Assembly: GCA_905234475.1 (NCBI GenBank)
Contig: CAJOHX010000003.1
Location: 1-64,000, forward strand
Direction of reading: 5' to 3'
DNA length: 64,000 bases
Source of the DNA: an uncultured Bacteroidales bacterium
GTDB taxonomy: Bacteria > Bacteroidota > Bacteroidia > Bacteroidales > UBA932
The position numbers and the translations under genes are program-made. Under the pieces are notes generated by a model. The model did no database searches and was not told the DNA's origin. It saw nothing but the letters and a program-made list of their open reading frames with translations. Positions 1 to 7,790 of this stretch are shown piece by piece (within the stretch, counting starts at the first letter, position 1; the number at the start of each line of letters is the position of its first letter).

Positions 1-179
1 ATAGCGACGCAAGCTATTCTCAGCAGAATTGCGCCAACCATTAGTATCACGAACCATTTCAGCGTCGTTCCGATAATCTTCTTTTTTGACAAGGACAGAA
101 AATCATCCGGTCTGTTCAGTACAAACTTTGCCATATTTGAATCAGTTAAATTACGATTTATCGAATCAAATATAAGCAT
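1..179 (-). CDS. Partial CDS, probable membrane protein N-terminus (runs off the window start)
   Basis: Minus-strand translation from ATG at 179 or 134: ...MAKFVLNRPDDFLSLSKKKIIGTTLKWFVILMVGAILLRIACVA; open to the window edge, one hydrophobic segment. Confidence 0.4.
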   Translation of the reverse strand, partial: MLIFDSINRNLTDSNMAKFVLNRPDDFLSLSKKKIIGTTLKWFVILMVGAILLRIACVA

Positions 180-219
180 TTTAACAATATGACATATTGT
201 GTTTTTCGAAAACTATTTC

Positions 220-242
220 TATTTTTGTACATTATAATGTAC
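220..242 (+). promoter_or_regulatory. Putative TA promoter/operator: TATTTTTG (-7 box, 220-227) abutting perfect 16-bp palindrome GTACATTATAATGTAC (227-242)
   Basis: Read directly; lies 8-30 nt upstream of the antitoxin ATG at 250. Confidence 0.6.
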
Positions 243-249
243 TTGTATT

Positions 250-492
250 ATGGTTGTAATTAGTTCTGCTGAGTTACGGAGCAATATGAAGAAGTACCTG
301 GATATCGCCAAGCGGGAGCAGGTGCTGATTCAGCGTGGGAAGAACGAGACTTTCGTGCTTTCCATGCAACAGAATCCCGTGGAATTTGACCTTGCCCGGG
401 CAATCACCGTGGACGAAGTCATCGCCAAGGTTCGCGAGGGGCTCACCGAAATGTTTGAAAGGAAGGAAGCGGAGAAGGTGTCGGCGGAATGA
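250..492 (+). CDS. Antitoxin, Phd/YefM-like
   Basis: 80 aa, N-term VVISSAELRSNMKKYLDIAKREQVLIQRGKNETFVL typical of Phd/YefM; overlaps the downstream toxin ORF by 4 nt. Confidence 0.75.
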   Translation: MVVISSAELRSNMKKYLDIAKREQVLIQRGKNETFVLSMQQNPVEFDLARAITVDEVIAKVREGLTEMFERKEAEKVSAE

Positions 493-830
493 GGGTGCTG
501 TTTCTTCCTGAGGTCAGCCAGCAATTCGTGGAGCTGGCTGAGATCCTCTATGAAAAGGGCTATCTGAGCTTTCTGGATACTGCACTGGAGTATTCAGAGA
601 GTCTTTTCCGTGACATCAAGACATCTCTTCCGCAGAAAGTACACCGGAAAGCACCGGCTTGGTTTGATCGATTTGGTAAAGAGATGTTCTATGCCTCTTT
701 TCATAAGAATAAGCATACAACTTGGTATGTTTTCTTTAATGTTTACGAGGTAGGAGGGGAGACTGTCTATCTAGTCCGTTACATGAGCAATAACCATGTG
801 GTTGCGCAACACTTGGAATTAGATAGCTAA
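489..830 (+). CDS. RelE/ParE-superfamily toxin-like protein
   Basis: 113 aa; size, ...NKHTTWYVFFNVYEVGGETVYLVRYMSNNHVVAQHL C-terminus and coupling to the antitoxin. Confidence 0.7.
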   Translation: MRVLFLPEVSQQFVELAEILYEKGYLSFLDTALEYSESLFRDIKTSLPQKVHRKAPAWFDRFGKEMFYASFHKNKHTTWYVFFNVYEVGGETVYLVRYMSNNHVVAQHLELDS

Positions 831-922
831 ATCTTATTAGGGTCTGGAATGACATCCCGCAGGGACCAGATCCGCTCCAGATCTTCCAGGAAAGAGTTCG
901 ATATTACTCCGGTTGGGGGTAC

Positions 923-955
923 GAGAAAGCCAGCGCAGTCAGCGCTGGCTTTCTC
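923..955. terminator. Bidirectional intrinsic terminator-like hairpin (14-bp perfect stem, 5-nt loop)
   Basis: GAGAAAGCCAGCGC-agtca-GCGCTGGCTTTCTC between convergent genes. Confidence 0.6.
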
Positions 956-967
956 ATTTCCGGCCGG

Positions 968-1168
968 TCAATCGGTGGCGTCGAGCTGGAAGATGGCGTC
1001 GACGGGCTTGCCGAAGTGGCGGGCGATCTTGAGGGCCAGGACGGTGGAGGGAACGTATTTGCCGGATTCGATGGAGTTGACCGTGTTGCGGCTTACGCCG
1101 ATGGCGTCGGCCAGCTGCTGCTGGGTGATGTCGAGGATGGCGCGCTCGACCCTGACGGTGTTCTTCAT
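968..1168 (-). CDS. XRE-family HTH transcriptional regulator (YozG-like)
   Basis: MKNTVRVERAILDITQQQLADAIGVSRNTVNSIESGKYVPSTVLALKIARHFGKPVDAIFQLDATD; internal Met of the 968..1264 ORF. Confidence 0.85.
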   Translation of the reverse strand: MKNTVRVERAILDITQQQLADAIGVSRNTVNSIESGKYVPSTVLALKIARHFGKPVDAIFQLDATD

Positions 1169-1172
1169 GGCG

Positions 1173-1613
1173 CTACTGCATTTTGGATCTGACGAGCAAC
1201 ACCTTGAAGGTGAGGAAATACACGATGAACAGCAGCAGCGGAAGCACGATGAGGAAAAACTCACTCAGATACATGCTGAGGGTGTCCTCTGCCTGCGAAA
1301 AGAGGAAGCCGGGCCTCAGCTCGAGGACGATGCTGATCAGGATGAGAATCACAAAGAATACATACCCGGTGATCCCGGCGGCTTTAAGGCGGTAGGCGGA
1401 AATCATCTCGTCTTCCACCTTCTCCTTTGACAGGCAGATGAAGAAGAAGGCAAGAAGGGCCGTGAAATGGGTGGCTTTTGCAAAGTACCAGGCCCCATCG
1501 ATGTTGTGGCGGAAAAACAGCACTTTGACGATGAATGAGATCAGCGACAGGGCCACCAGGCACCAGCCAATCTTCTGGCAGGCGTGGGGCATGAGGATGC
1601 TTTTGCTGTGCAT
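1173..1613 (-). CDS. Small multi-TM membrane protein paired with the XRE regulator
   Basis: 146 aa with about four hydrophobic segments; ends 5 nt before the regulator start. Confidence 0.7.
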   Translation of the reverse strand: MHSKSILMPHACQKIGWCLVALSLISFIVKVLFFRHNIDGAWYFAKATHFTALLAFFFICLSKEKVEDEMISAYRLKAAGITGYVFFVILILISIVLELRPGFLFSQAEDTLSMYLSEFFLIVLPLLLFIVYFLTFKVLLVRSKMQ

Positions 1614-1641
1614 GGCAGGAGAATTTGGTTGTTTCTGTCGG

Positions 1642-1703
1642 CAAAGATAAGTAAATTTTTCTTAATGACAAGTAAACTTTGCAAAAAATAAAATAAACTT
1701 GTC
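1642..1703. promoter_or_regulatory. Promoter of membrane protein/XRE operon with three GAYAAGTWWA-like half-sites
   Basis: -7 box (minus) CAAAGATA 1642-1649; GATAAGTAAA 1646-1655, GACAAGTAAA 1667-1676, inverted TAAACTTGTC 1694-1703. Confidence 0.4.
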
Positions 1704-1806
1704 TGCACCTACCCTTGGCATTGTCGTATTTGCAGGCTATTTGCTCGTGTCGCGGAAAAAGCCTATCTTTGAAATGATTCAAATCCAATAACCAATCATA
1801 GCGTAT

Positions 1807-2970
1807 ATGAAGAAGATTTTCTTTTCCCTCATGATGCTCGCAGCCGTGGCCGCGTCTGCCCAGCAGCGAAACCCCGTCGTGCCGTCCTTCGCCGGCGCTG
1901 TCGAAGATTTCAAACCGAACGTAACGAATCAGCTCGGACACCAGTATCCGATGGTCAACTCGCAGGGAGCCGTGCGTGCGCAGCTCCGCGCCCCGGAAGC
2001 CAATGCGGTCCGTCTGGACATCGGCGGACGCAAATATGAGATGTCCAAGGATGAGAACGGCGTATGGACCGGCACGTCCGATCCGCAGGATGTCGGGTTC
2101 CATTATTATCAGCTTGAGGTGGACGGTGCTTCGGTACCCGATCCCGGCAGCCTCTATTTCTTCGGTGCAGGCCGGTGGGGCAGCGGCATCGAGGTCCCTT
2201 CCTATGATATGGATTTCTGGCAGGTCAAGAATGTGCCCCAGGGCTCGATCGTGGAGAAATATTATTGGTCAAAGGCCACCGAGAGCATGCGCCACTGCTA
2301 TATCTATCTGCCCGCCGAGTACGACAAGAACCCGGGCAAGAAGTATCCCGTCCTGTATCTCCAGCACGGCAATGCCGAGAATGAGCAGGGCTGGTCGGCC
2401 CAGGGCCACACCGGCCAGATCCTGGACAACCTGATTGCCGAAGGAAAGGCCGTTCCTTTCATCGTCGTGATGGATTACGGCCAGGGCCAGAATATCCACC
2501 TTGTGGAGAAATATGCCCTGCCTGCGCCCCCGCAGGGGCAGAATGCCGGCCGTGGGAACGCATCTGACGCCTTCTCCGTGGTCCTGCTGACCGATATCAT
2601 CCCGATGGTGGAGAAAGAGTACCGCGTAATCGCCGACGCGCAGCACCGCGCGATGGCCGGCCTGTCCATGGGCGGCGGCCAGACCCGCCGGATCACCCTG
2701 GCGAATCCCACGACGTTCGCCTATGTCGGGATGTTCAGCGGCGGTACGATCAGTGTTGAGGATGTCCAGACTGCGGCCGGTTTCCAGAAGACCAACAAGG
2801 TCGTGTTCATGAGCAGCGGCAGCAAGGAGAACCCGAGGGTCATGGAAGCGGCCGAGAAGCTCCAGGCCATCGGCATGAACGCCGTCGGTTACATTTCAGA
2901 GGGCACCGCCCATGAATGGCACACCTGGCGTCGCAGCCTCTACCAGTTCGCCCAGCTTCTGTTCAAATAA
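1807..2970 (+). CDS. Secreted CE1-like (feruloyl/acetyl-xylan) esterase with N-terminal E-set domain
   Basis: Signal peptide; GLSMGG nucleophile; GTAHEWHTWRRSLYQFAQLLFK C-terminus; upstream TATCTTTG box. Confidence 0.85.
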   Translation: MKKIFFSLMMLAAVAASAQQRNPVVPSFAGAVEDFKPNVTNQLGHQYPMVNSQGAVRAQLRAPEANAVRLDIGGRKYEMSKDENGVWTGTSDPQDVGFHYYQLEVDGASVPDPGSLYFFGAGRWGSGIEVPSYDMDFWQVKNVPQGSIVEKYYWSKATESMRHCYIYLPAEYDKNPGKKYPVLYLQHGNAENEQGWSAQGHTGQILDNLIAEGKAVPFIVVMDYGQGQNIHLVEKYALPAPPQGQNAGRGNASDAFSVVLLTDIIPMVEKEYRVIADAQHRAMAGLSMGGGQTRRITLANPTTFAYVGMFSGGTISVEDVQTAAGFQKTNKVVFMSSGSKENPRVMEAAEKLQAIGMNAVGYISEGTAHEWHTWRRSLYQFAQLLFK

Positions 2971-2988
2971 TCATAGTCCTGTATCATT

Positions 2989-4473
2989 ATGAAACCCAGA
3001 TTCTTCGTTTTTGCTGCCCTGGCCATGCTGTTTGCCGCATGCGGCAGCCCGGAAAAAACCAGTCCCGTCCTGACCATTGAGGGAGGACAGGTCCAAGGCG
3101 TCGCCGCCGACCTGGACGGCGTGTTCGTGTACAGGGGGATCCCGTATGCCGCGCCGCCGACCGGCGAGCTGCGCTGGAAGGCGCCCCAGCCCGTGGTGCC
3201 CTGGGAGGGCGTTCTCAAGGCCGACGCCTTCGGCCATCCGAGCTACCAGGCGGTGCATTATCCCGGCAACTATTTCACGGAGTGGGGATACGGCGACGAG
3301 AAGCAGTGCAGCGAGGACTGCCTGTACCTGAATGTGTGGACGAAGTATCCCGGCCAGGTGGACCGCAAGGCCCCGGTGGCCGTGTGGATCCACGGCGGCG
3401 GCTACCGCGAGGGCTGGGGCTCCGAGCCGGAGTTCGATGCGCAGGAGTGGGCCGCCCGGGATGTCGTCCTGGTGTCCATCAACTACCGCCTCGGCATCTT
3501 CGGCTTCATGGCGCATCCTGAGCTTTCCGCCGAAAGTCCGGACGGCGTGTCGGGCAACTACGGCATCCTGGACCAGATCGAGTCCCTGAAGTGGGTCAAG
3601 AAGAATATCGCCCAGTTCGGCGGCGATCCGGACAATGTGATGATCTTCGGCCAGAGCGCGGGCGGCGGCAGCGTCCGGACGCTGTGCGCATCGCCGCTGG
3701 CGAAGCCCTATTTCCACAAGGCGGTCATCATGAGCGCCAACGGCCTGAACGTCGTCAAGAACCAGAGCTTCACCCTGGCCGGCGGCGGCCCGGCCCTCCC
3801 GCCGTCCATGATCAAGATGATGTTCGGCGGCCAGACCCTGAAGGAAGCCGAGGCGGAAGGCAAGGCCGTCATGGACTGGGCCGGCCTGACCGACCTGAAG
3901 AAGATGCGCGCCGCCGCGACGGATGTCGCCCATGCCGCCTCCGCCCTCTATACTTCCGCTACGGGCAAGCCCGGCATCACCATCACGCCGATCATCGACG
4001 GCCACGTGTCCGTGGAAGTGTTTGACGATGCGGCCGCAGACGGGTCGCTGGCCGATGTGCCCTATATGATCGGCTATACGATGAATGACATGGGGGATAT
4101 GTCGGAAGGCATCGTCGCCTTCTGCGAGAACCGCCGGGAGAAGGGGAATAAAGCGTGGGCCTATGAGTTCGCCCGCCCGCTGCCGGATGACGGTTCCCAC
4201 CCGGAGGATCAGCTCAAAGGTGCCTTCCATTCTTCGGACCTGTGGTTCGTGTTCAAGTCGCTCCAGCACTGCTGGCGCCCCTGGACGCCGGGCGACTGGG
4301 CCCTCTCCGAGAAGATGATCACTGCGTGGACCAATTTCGCCAAGTACAGCGATCCCAACGGGCCCGACGGCGGCGCCTGGACGCCCTGCACGAAGGAGAA
4401 TCCCGGCTTCATGGTCTTCCGGCTGGATGCATCCGACGCCGAGTCGTCCGCGCTGGGACAGCCGGTCAAATAG
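2989..4473 (+). CDS. Type-B carboxylesterase family lipoprotein
   Basis: Lipobox-like ...FAACGS; YRGIPYAAPPTGELRWKAPQP; HGGGY; GQSAGGGS motifs. Confidence 0.9.
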   Translation: MKPRFFVFAALAMLFAACGSPEKTSPVLTIEGGQVQGVAADLDGVFVYRGIPYAAPPTGELRWKAPQPVVPWEGVLKADAFGHPSYQAVHYPGNYFTEWGYGDEKQCSEDCLYLNVWTKYPGQVDRKAPVAVWIHGGGYREGWGSEPEFDAQEWAARDVVLVSINYRLGIFGFMAHPELSAESPDGVSGNYGILDQIESLKWVKKNIAQFGGDPDNVMIFGQSAGGGSVRTLCASPLAKPYFHKAVIMSANGLNVVKNQSFTLAGGGPALPPSMIKMMFGGQTLKEAEAEGKAVMDWAGLTDLKKMRAAATDVAHAASALYTSATGKPGITITPIIDGHVSVEVFDDAAADGSLADVPYMIGYTMNDMGDMSEGIVAFCENRREKGNKAWAYEFARPLPDDGSHPEDQLKGAFHSSDLWFVFKSLQHCWRPWTPGDWALSEKMITAWTNFAKYSDPNGPDGGAWTPCTKENPGFMVFRLDASDAESSALGQPVK

Positions 4474-4521
4474 GAACTTGTATCCCTATAATTAGGTATT
4501 GGCCGTGTGGGGCAGGTTTCG

Positions 4522-4529
4522 TATCTTTG
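4522..4529 (+). promoter_or_regulatory. Bacteroidota -7 box TATCTTTG, with TTG 20 nt upstream (4499-4501)
   Basis: Direct reading; GTG start codon 4 nt downstream. Confidence 0.55.
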
Positions 4530-4533
4530 CCCC

Positions 4534-5541
4534 GTGAATAAATTCGAAATCCTCCGCCCCGCATCAGGAGACACTTTCCCTGATGCCCTGTCTTCCTTGT
4601 TAGCCCGGATGGGCCGATTCTTCGGCGCAGAGGCCGCCGAGGGCCGGAATCCCGTGTTCGTCCGCTTCTTCCTGAGCGATGCGCAGAACCAGGCCGACGC
4701 CCTGCGGGCCGCCCTGGACGAGCATTTCGGGAGCCTGCTCCCGGGCTTGGCCGTCTCCCTGGTGGAGCAGCCGCCGCTGGACGGCAGCCGCATCGCGGCG
4801 CTGGTCCAGACGTCCTCCGACCGGAAGGAGGTCCTTTTCCACAGCCTGCGCCTAACGGAAGAAGAGGCGGCGGGACGGGATTCGTACGCGCAGTCCCGGC
4901 TGCTGTTTGACAAATACCTCGACATCATCCGCCCGCTCGGGCTGGATCTCAAGACGCATTGCGTGAGGACGTGGATCTATGTGCGCGACATCGATTCGAA
5001 TTATGCCGGACTGGTCCGGGCGCGTAACGACGTGTTCGCCGAAGAGGGCCTCAGCCACGACACGCACTACATCGCTTCTACCGGCATCGGCGGCGCCACG
5101 GAAGGCCGCCACGCCGTCGTGGCCATTGATTTCCTGACCCGGCCCGGCATCCGGGAGTCGGACAAGACCTACCTGAAGGCGCTGTCGCACCTCAGCCCCA
5201 CGCACGACTACGGCGTGGCCTTCGAGCGGGGCGTGCGGCTGTCCGACGGACGTATCTTCATCAGCGGGACCGCCAGCATCGACTGCCGCGGCAACGTCCT
5301 CCACGAGGGGGACGTGATCGCCCAGGCGGACCGGCTGCTGGAGAACGTGTCTGAGCTGCTTCGCGAGGGCGGCTCCAGCCTGGACAAGATTCCGTATTTC
5401 CTTATCTATCTGCGGGATATCTCAGACTTCGCGCTGGTGGATAAATATATGCGGGGGCGTTTCCCGAACGTCCCCCGCATCATTCTGGAGGCCCGCGTCT
5501 GCAGGCCTGCCTGGCTCATCGAAATGGAGTGTGAGATCTAG
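4534..5541 (+). CDS. Double-YjgF (Rid-superfamily) protein, possible FkbO/Hyg5-type chorismatase-like enzyme
   Basis: About 335 aa from GTG 4534; C-terminal YjgF-like half (GRIFISGTASIDCRGNVLHEGDVIAQADRLLENVSELLREGGSSLDKIPYFLIYLRD); N-terminal half with HCVRTWIYVRDIDSNYAGLVRARNDVFAEEG. Confidence 0.65.
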   Translation: MNKFEILRPASGDTFPDALSSLLARMGRFFGAEAAEGRNPVFVRFFLSDAQNQADALRAALDEHFGSLLPGLAVSLVEQPPLDGSRIAALVQTSSDRKEVLFHSLRLTEEEAAGRDSYAQSRLLFDKYLDIIRPLGLDLKTHCVRTWIYVRDIDSNYAGLVRARNDVFAEEGLSHDTHYIASTGIGGATEGRHAVVAIDFLTRPGIRESDKTYLKALSHLSPTHDYGVAFERGVRLSDGRIFISGTASIDCRGNVLHEGDVIAQADRLLENVSELLREGGSSLDKIPYFLIYLRDISDFALVDKYMRGRFPNVPRIILEARVCRPAWLIEMECEI

Positions 5542-6356
5542 CGCACGACCTGCGTGAATTCTGGAGCCTGCCCGTCCAGGGCCACCACGTAGACCTTCAT
5601 CTCGGGGGCGCCGGGCATGGCGGGCATGCCCTCACGGGGCTTGTCGACAGCAGTGAACAGGTATTCGGTGCCGCCCTCGATCAGGCGGGACGCGGCCGTG
5701 ACGGCCTTGGCCTGGATCATGGGGTAGGTCCCGACGGCTGCGTCAAAGATGGCCGCTTCGGCCTCGGAGACCGGGTGCGCCTCGAAGAAATCGTCGTATC
5801 TGGCATATTCGCCGTCGATGTAGCCGCCTTCCTTCAGGAAACGCTCAACTTCCTTCGGCATGGCTTCCAGGCGTGCGGCACGGACGCCGTAACCGGGCAG
5901 GATCTCAGCCTTGGGCAGCTTGGCCTTCAGGTCTTTGACGCTCGAGTCCAGGCCGCCGCTGCCGAAGGTGCAGAAGGGCACGATTTTCTTCCCGCTCAGG
6001 TCCACCTGGTCCAGCCAGGCTGCAATGGGCGGGGCATAGGTGCCGCCCCAGATCGGGTAGCCCAGGAAAATGACATCGTATGCGGCAAGGTCGGCCTTGA
6101 CCGGCTTGACGGTGGGGAGGACGCCTTCCTGGCGCTCGCTTCCCCAGCGGGCGATGGTCTCCTGGTACGTCCCGTCATAGGGATCCTCGAGGACGAAAGC
6201 CTCGATGTCCGCCCCCGTGAGGGTGGCAATCTGCTCGGCGACGGCCTTGGTGTTGTTGGACTGGGAATAATAGAGGACAAGCGCCTTGGGGGCCTTCTTG
6301 CCGGTGCACGACAGCGCCAGGACGAGCGTGGCGGCGATCAAAAGAATCTTTTTCAT
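5538..6356 (-). CDS. Flavodoxin-family lipoprotein with extra C-terminal region
   Basis: LALSC lipobox; ALVLYYSQSNNTKAVAEQIATLTGADIEAF; GYPIWGGTYAPPIAAWL; minus -7 box near 6379-6386. Confidence 0.85.
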   Translation of the reverse strand: MKKILLIAATLVLALSCTGKKAPKALVLYYSQSNNTKAVAEQIATLTGADIEAFVLEDPYDGTYQETIARWGSERQEGVLPTVKPVKADLAAYDVIFLGYPIWGGTYAPPIAAWLDQVDLSGKKIVPFCTFGSGGLDSSVKDLKAKLPKAEILPGYGVRAARLEAMPKEVERFLKEGGYIDGEYARYDDFFEAHPVSEAEAAIFDAAVGTYPMIQAKAVTAASRLIEGGTEYLFTAVDKPREGMPAMPGAPEMKVYVVALDGQAPEFTQVVR

Positions 6357-6388
6357 GGTCAATACACGTTGTTTTGTTACAAATATAA

Positions 6389-7408
6389 TCAATTTTCCAG
6401 CGTCAGGATCATCTGCACGACTTCGTTGTAGTTGGCCATGCCGGAGCTGATGCGGTTGCCCTTGAGGAATAGGTCGTAGAACCATCCCTGGATGCGGCCG
6501 AGCAGGGGAGAGAAGCGCTCCTGCCAGTAATCCTGCTCCTGCAGCAGCACCTCCTTGACCTCCGGCCGGATGGTCTGCTGCCAGGCCTTGTATTCCTCCT
6601 CCGGCAGCGCCGAGCGGGCATTCCGCATCACATACGGGAGCAGGGACTGGAGGGCGGCGTAGCGGATCTGCGGATCCGAAGAAGCCATGCAGGCCCGGTA
6701 GCCCCAGTAATTGGCCTCCGCTTCGCTGCTCACGCCCAGCAGGTGCGACAGTTCGTGGGCGTAGACGACGGGGAACTGCCGCGGGGGGATCTCCTCGTTG
6801 ATCTGAATCTCGCTGACAAAGGGACCGACGTAGCCGCTCACGCCGACGGCGGAATACAAGCGGTTGAGCAGCAGCCGCTTGGGCTTCTGCCACGGCTTCG
6901 GCTTCGCCAGGCCCCACTGCGGGGGGAGCGCCGAGTAGAACTGCTTGACGTCCTGCTCCAGCCGCTCCTTGTCCAGTTCGTCGAAAGGCTGGTAGCTGTC
7001 GTTGAGCTGCTGCGTGTAATCGTCCAGGAACTGCCGGAAGCGCTGCGCCTCGAAGCGTTCCGGCTGCTTGCCGGCACGCTGGTAGATGCTGCTGCGGAAG
7101 TAGTTGATGCCCCAGCCGGCGTAGAGCCAGACCGTCATCCAGAGCAGCAGGCTGACCAGCGCCGCCCAGCGTTTCCGGATGCGGATGAGGTAAATGACCG
7201 CCAGGGCGATGGCGCCGAGCACGATCCACTCCTCGAGCGAGACCGGCAGCCGGGCGCTCAGCCAGGACGCGGCGCCTGACCAGACCGGGTAGAAGCGCAG
7301 GGCGTACCAGTCCGCCCAGCCCGTCCGGGCGCGGCAGAGGAGGACGACGCCCAGCAGCGCTGCTGCGACCAGCGCCGAGAGAAGGCTTCTGCGTGTGGAG
7401 CGTTCCAT
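6389..7408 (-). CDS. DUF3810 domain-containing membrane protein (HELSH metalloprotease-like motif)
   Basis: 339 aa; N-terminal TMs; VVYAHELSHLLGVSSEAEANYWGY. Confidence 0.85.
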   Translation of the reverse strand: MERSTRRSLLSALVAAALLGVVLLCRARTGWADWYALRFYPVWSGAASWLSARLPVSLEEWIVLGAIALAVIYLIRIRKRWAALVSLLLWMTVWLYAGWGINYFRSSIYQRAGKQPERFEAQRFRQFLDDYTQQLNDSYQPFDELDKERLEQDVKQFYSALPPQWGLAKPKPWQKPKRLLLNRLYSAVGVSGYVGPFVSEIQINEEIPPRQFPVVYAHELSHLLGVSSEAEANYWGYRACMASSDPQIRYAALQSLLPYVMRNARSALPEEEYKAWQQTIRPEVKEVLLQEQDYWQERFSPLLGRIQGWFYDLFLKGNRISSGMANYNEVVQMILTLEN

Positions 7409-7447
7409 GCTTGCGTGTATATGTACCCGAAGGGTACTTGTCTTTCA

Positions 7448-7468
7448 CAAAGATAAGCGTTATTTTTG
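7448..7468. promoter_or_regulatory. Back-to-back divergent -7 boxes: CAAAGATA (minus, 7448-7455) and TATTTTTG (plus, 7461-7468)
   Basis: Direct reading between DUF3810 and the DUF6057 remnant. Confidence 0.5.
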
Positions 7469-7475
7469 CAAAGAA

Positions 7476-7790
7476 GTGAAAGCCCTTAGCAAAAAAGCAG
7501 CATACATGGTGGCCGGAGTCGGATTCCTGGCCTCGTTCTGCTTTTTCCTTTTCGCCTATCCCTACCACCTCATGCGCCGGGAGCAGCTGAACCTGTTCCT
7601 GTATGACTGGGACTATATCGGCCGGACCTACAGGGGGGTAGGATGGCTGGCGCGCCTGTGCTGCGACTTCCTGGAGCAGTTCTTCCACCTTCCGGCAGGC
7701 GATCCTGCCCTGAGATTTGTCTTTCGCGCAGATAATTGCTATTTTTGCATGATTCGTAGTGTAGTATCAATGCCTTATGGACAATCTTGA
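7476..7790 (+). pseudogene. Truncated DUF6057-like membrane protein remnant
   Basis: From GTG 7476: VKALSKKAAYMVAGVGFLASFCFFLFAYPYHLMRREQLNLFLYDWDYIGRTYRGVGWLARLCCDFLEQFFHLPAG resembles the N-terminus of large DUF6057 proteins, then loses similarity and runs into the next promoter. Confidence 0.6.

Noticed and set aside
880-915. GAGTTCGATATTACTC resembling a T-arm, possible tRNA/tmRNA remnant
   Set aside because: Loop is too long and no acceptor or other arms can be folded; not supportable as an RNA gene.
849-1430. 193-aa plus-strand ORF over the XRE/membrane genes
   Set aside because: Overlaps two better supported minus-strand genes and a terminator hairpin; no recognisable domain.
2971-4269. 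Long antisense ORF (432 aa) opposite the carboxylesterase, and similar ones at 9566-10885, 11895-13217, 28924-30822, 47100-48737, 53385-55625 and 55688-58675
   Set aside because: Each lies exactly opposite a well-supported conserved gene, with low-complexity composition rich in R/G/H/D/V; these are shadow ORFs expected from high GC at third codon positions.
5538-7688. 716-aa minus-strand ORF
   Set aside because: Only the C-terminal 272 aa (from 6356) is a real flavodoxin lipoprotein; the upstream part is a shadow frame of DUF3810 with promoter sequence between.
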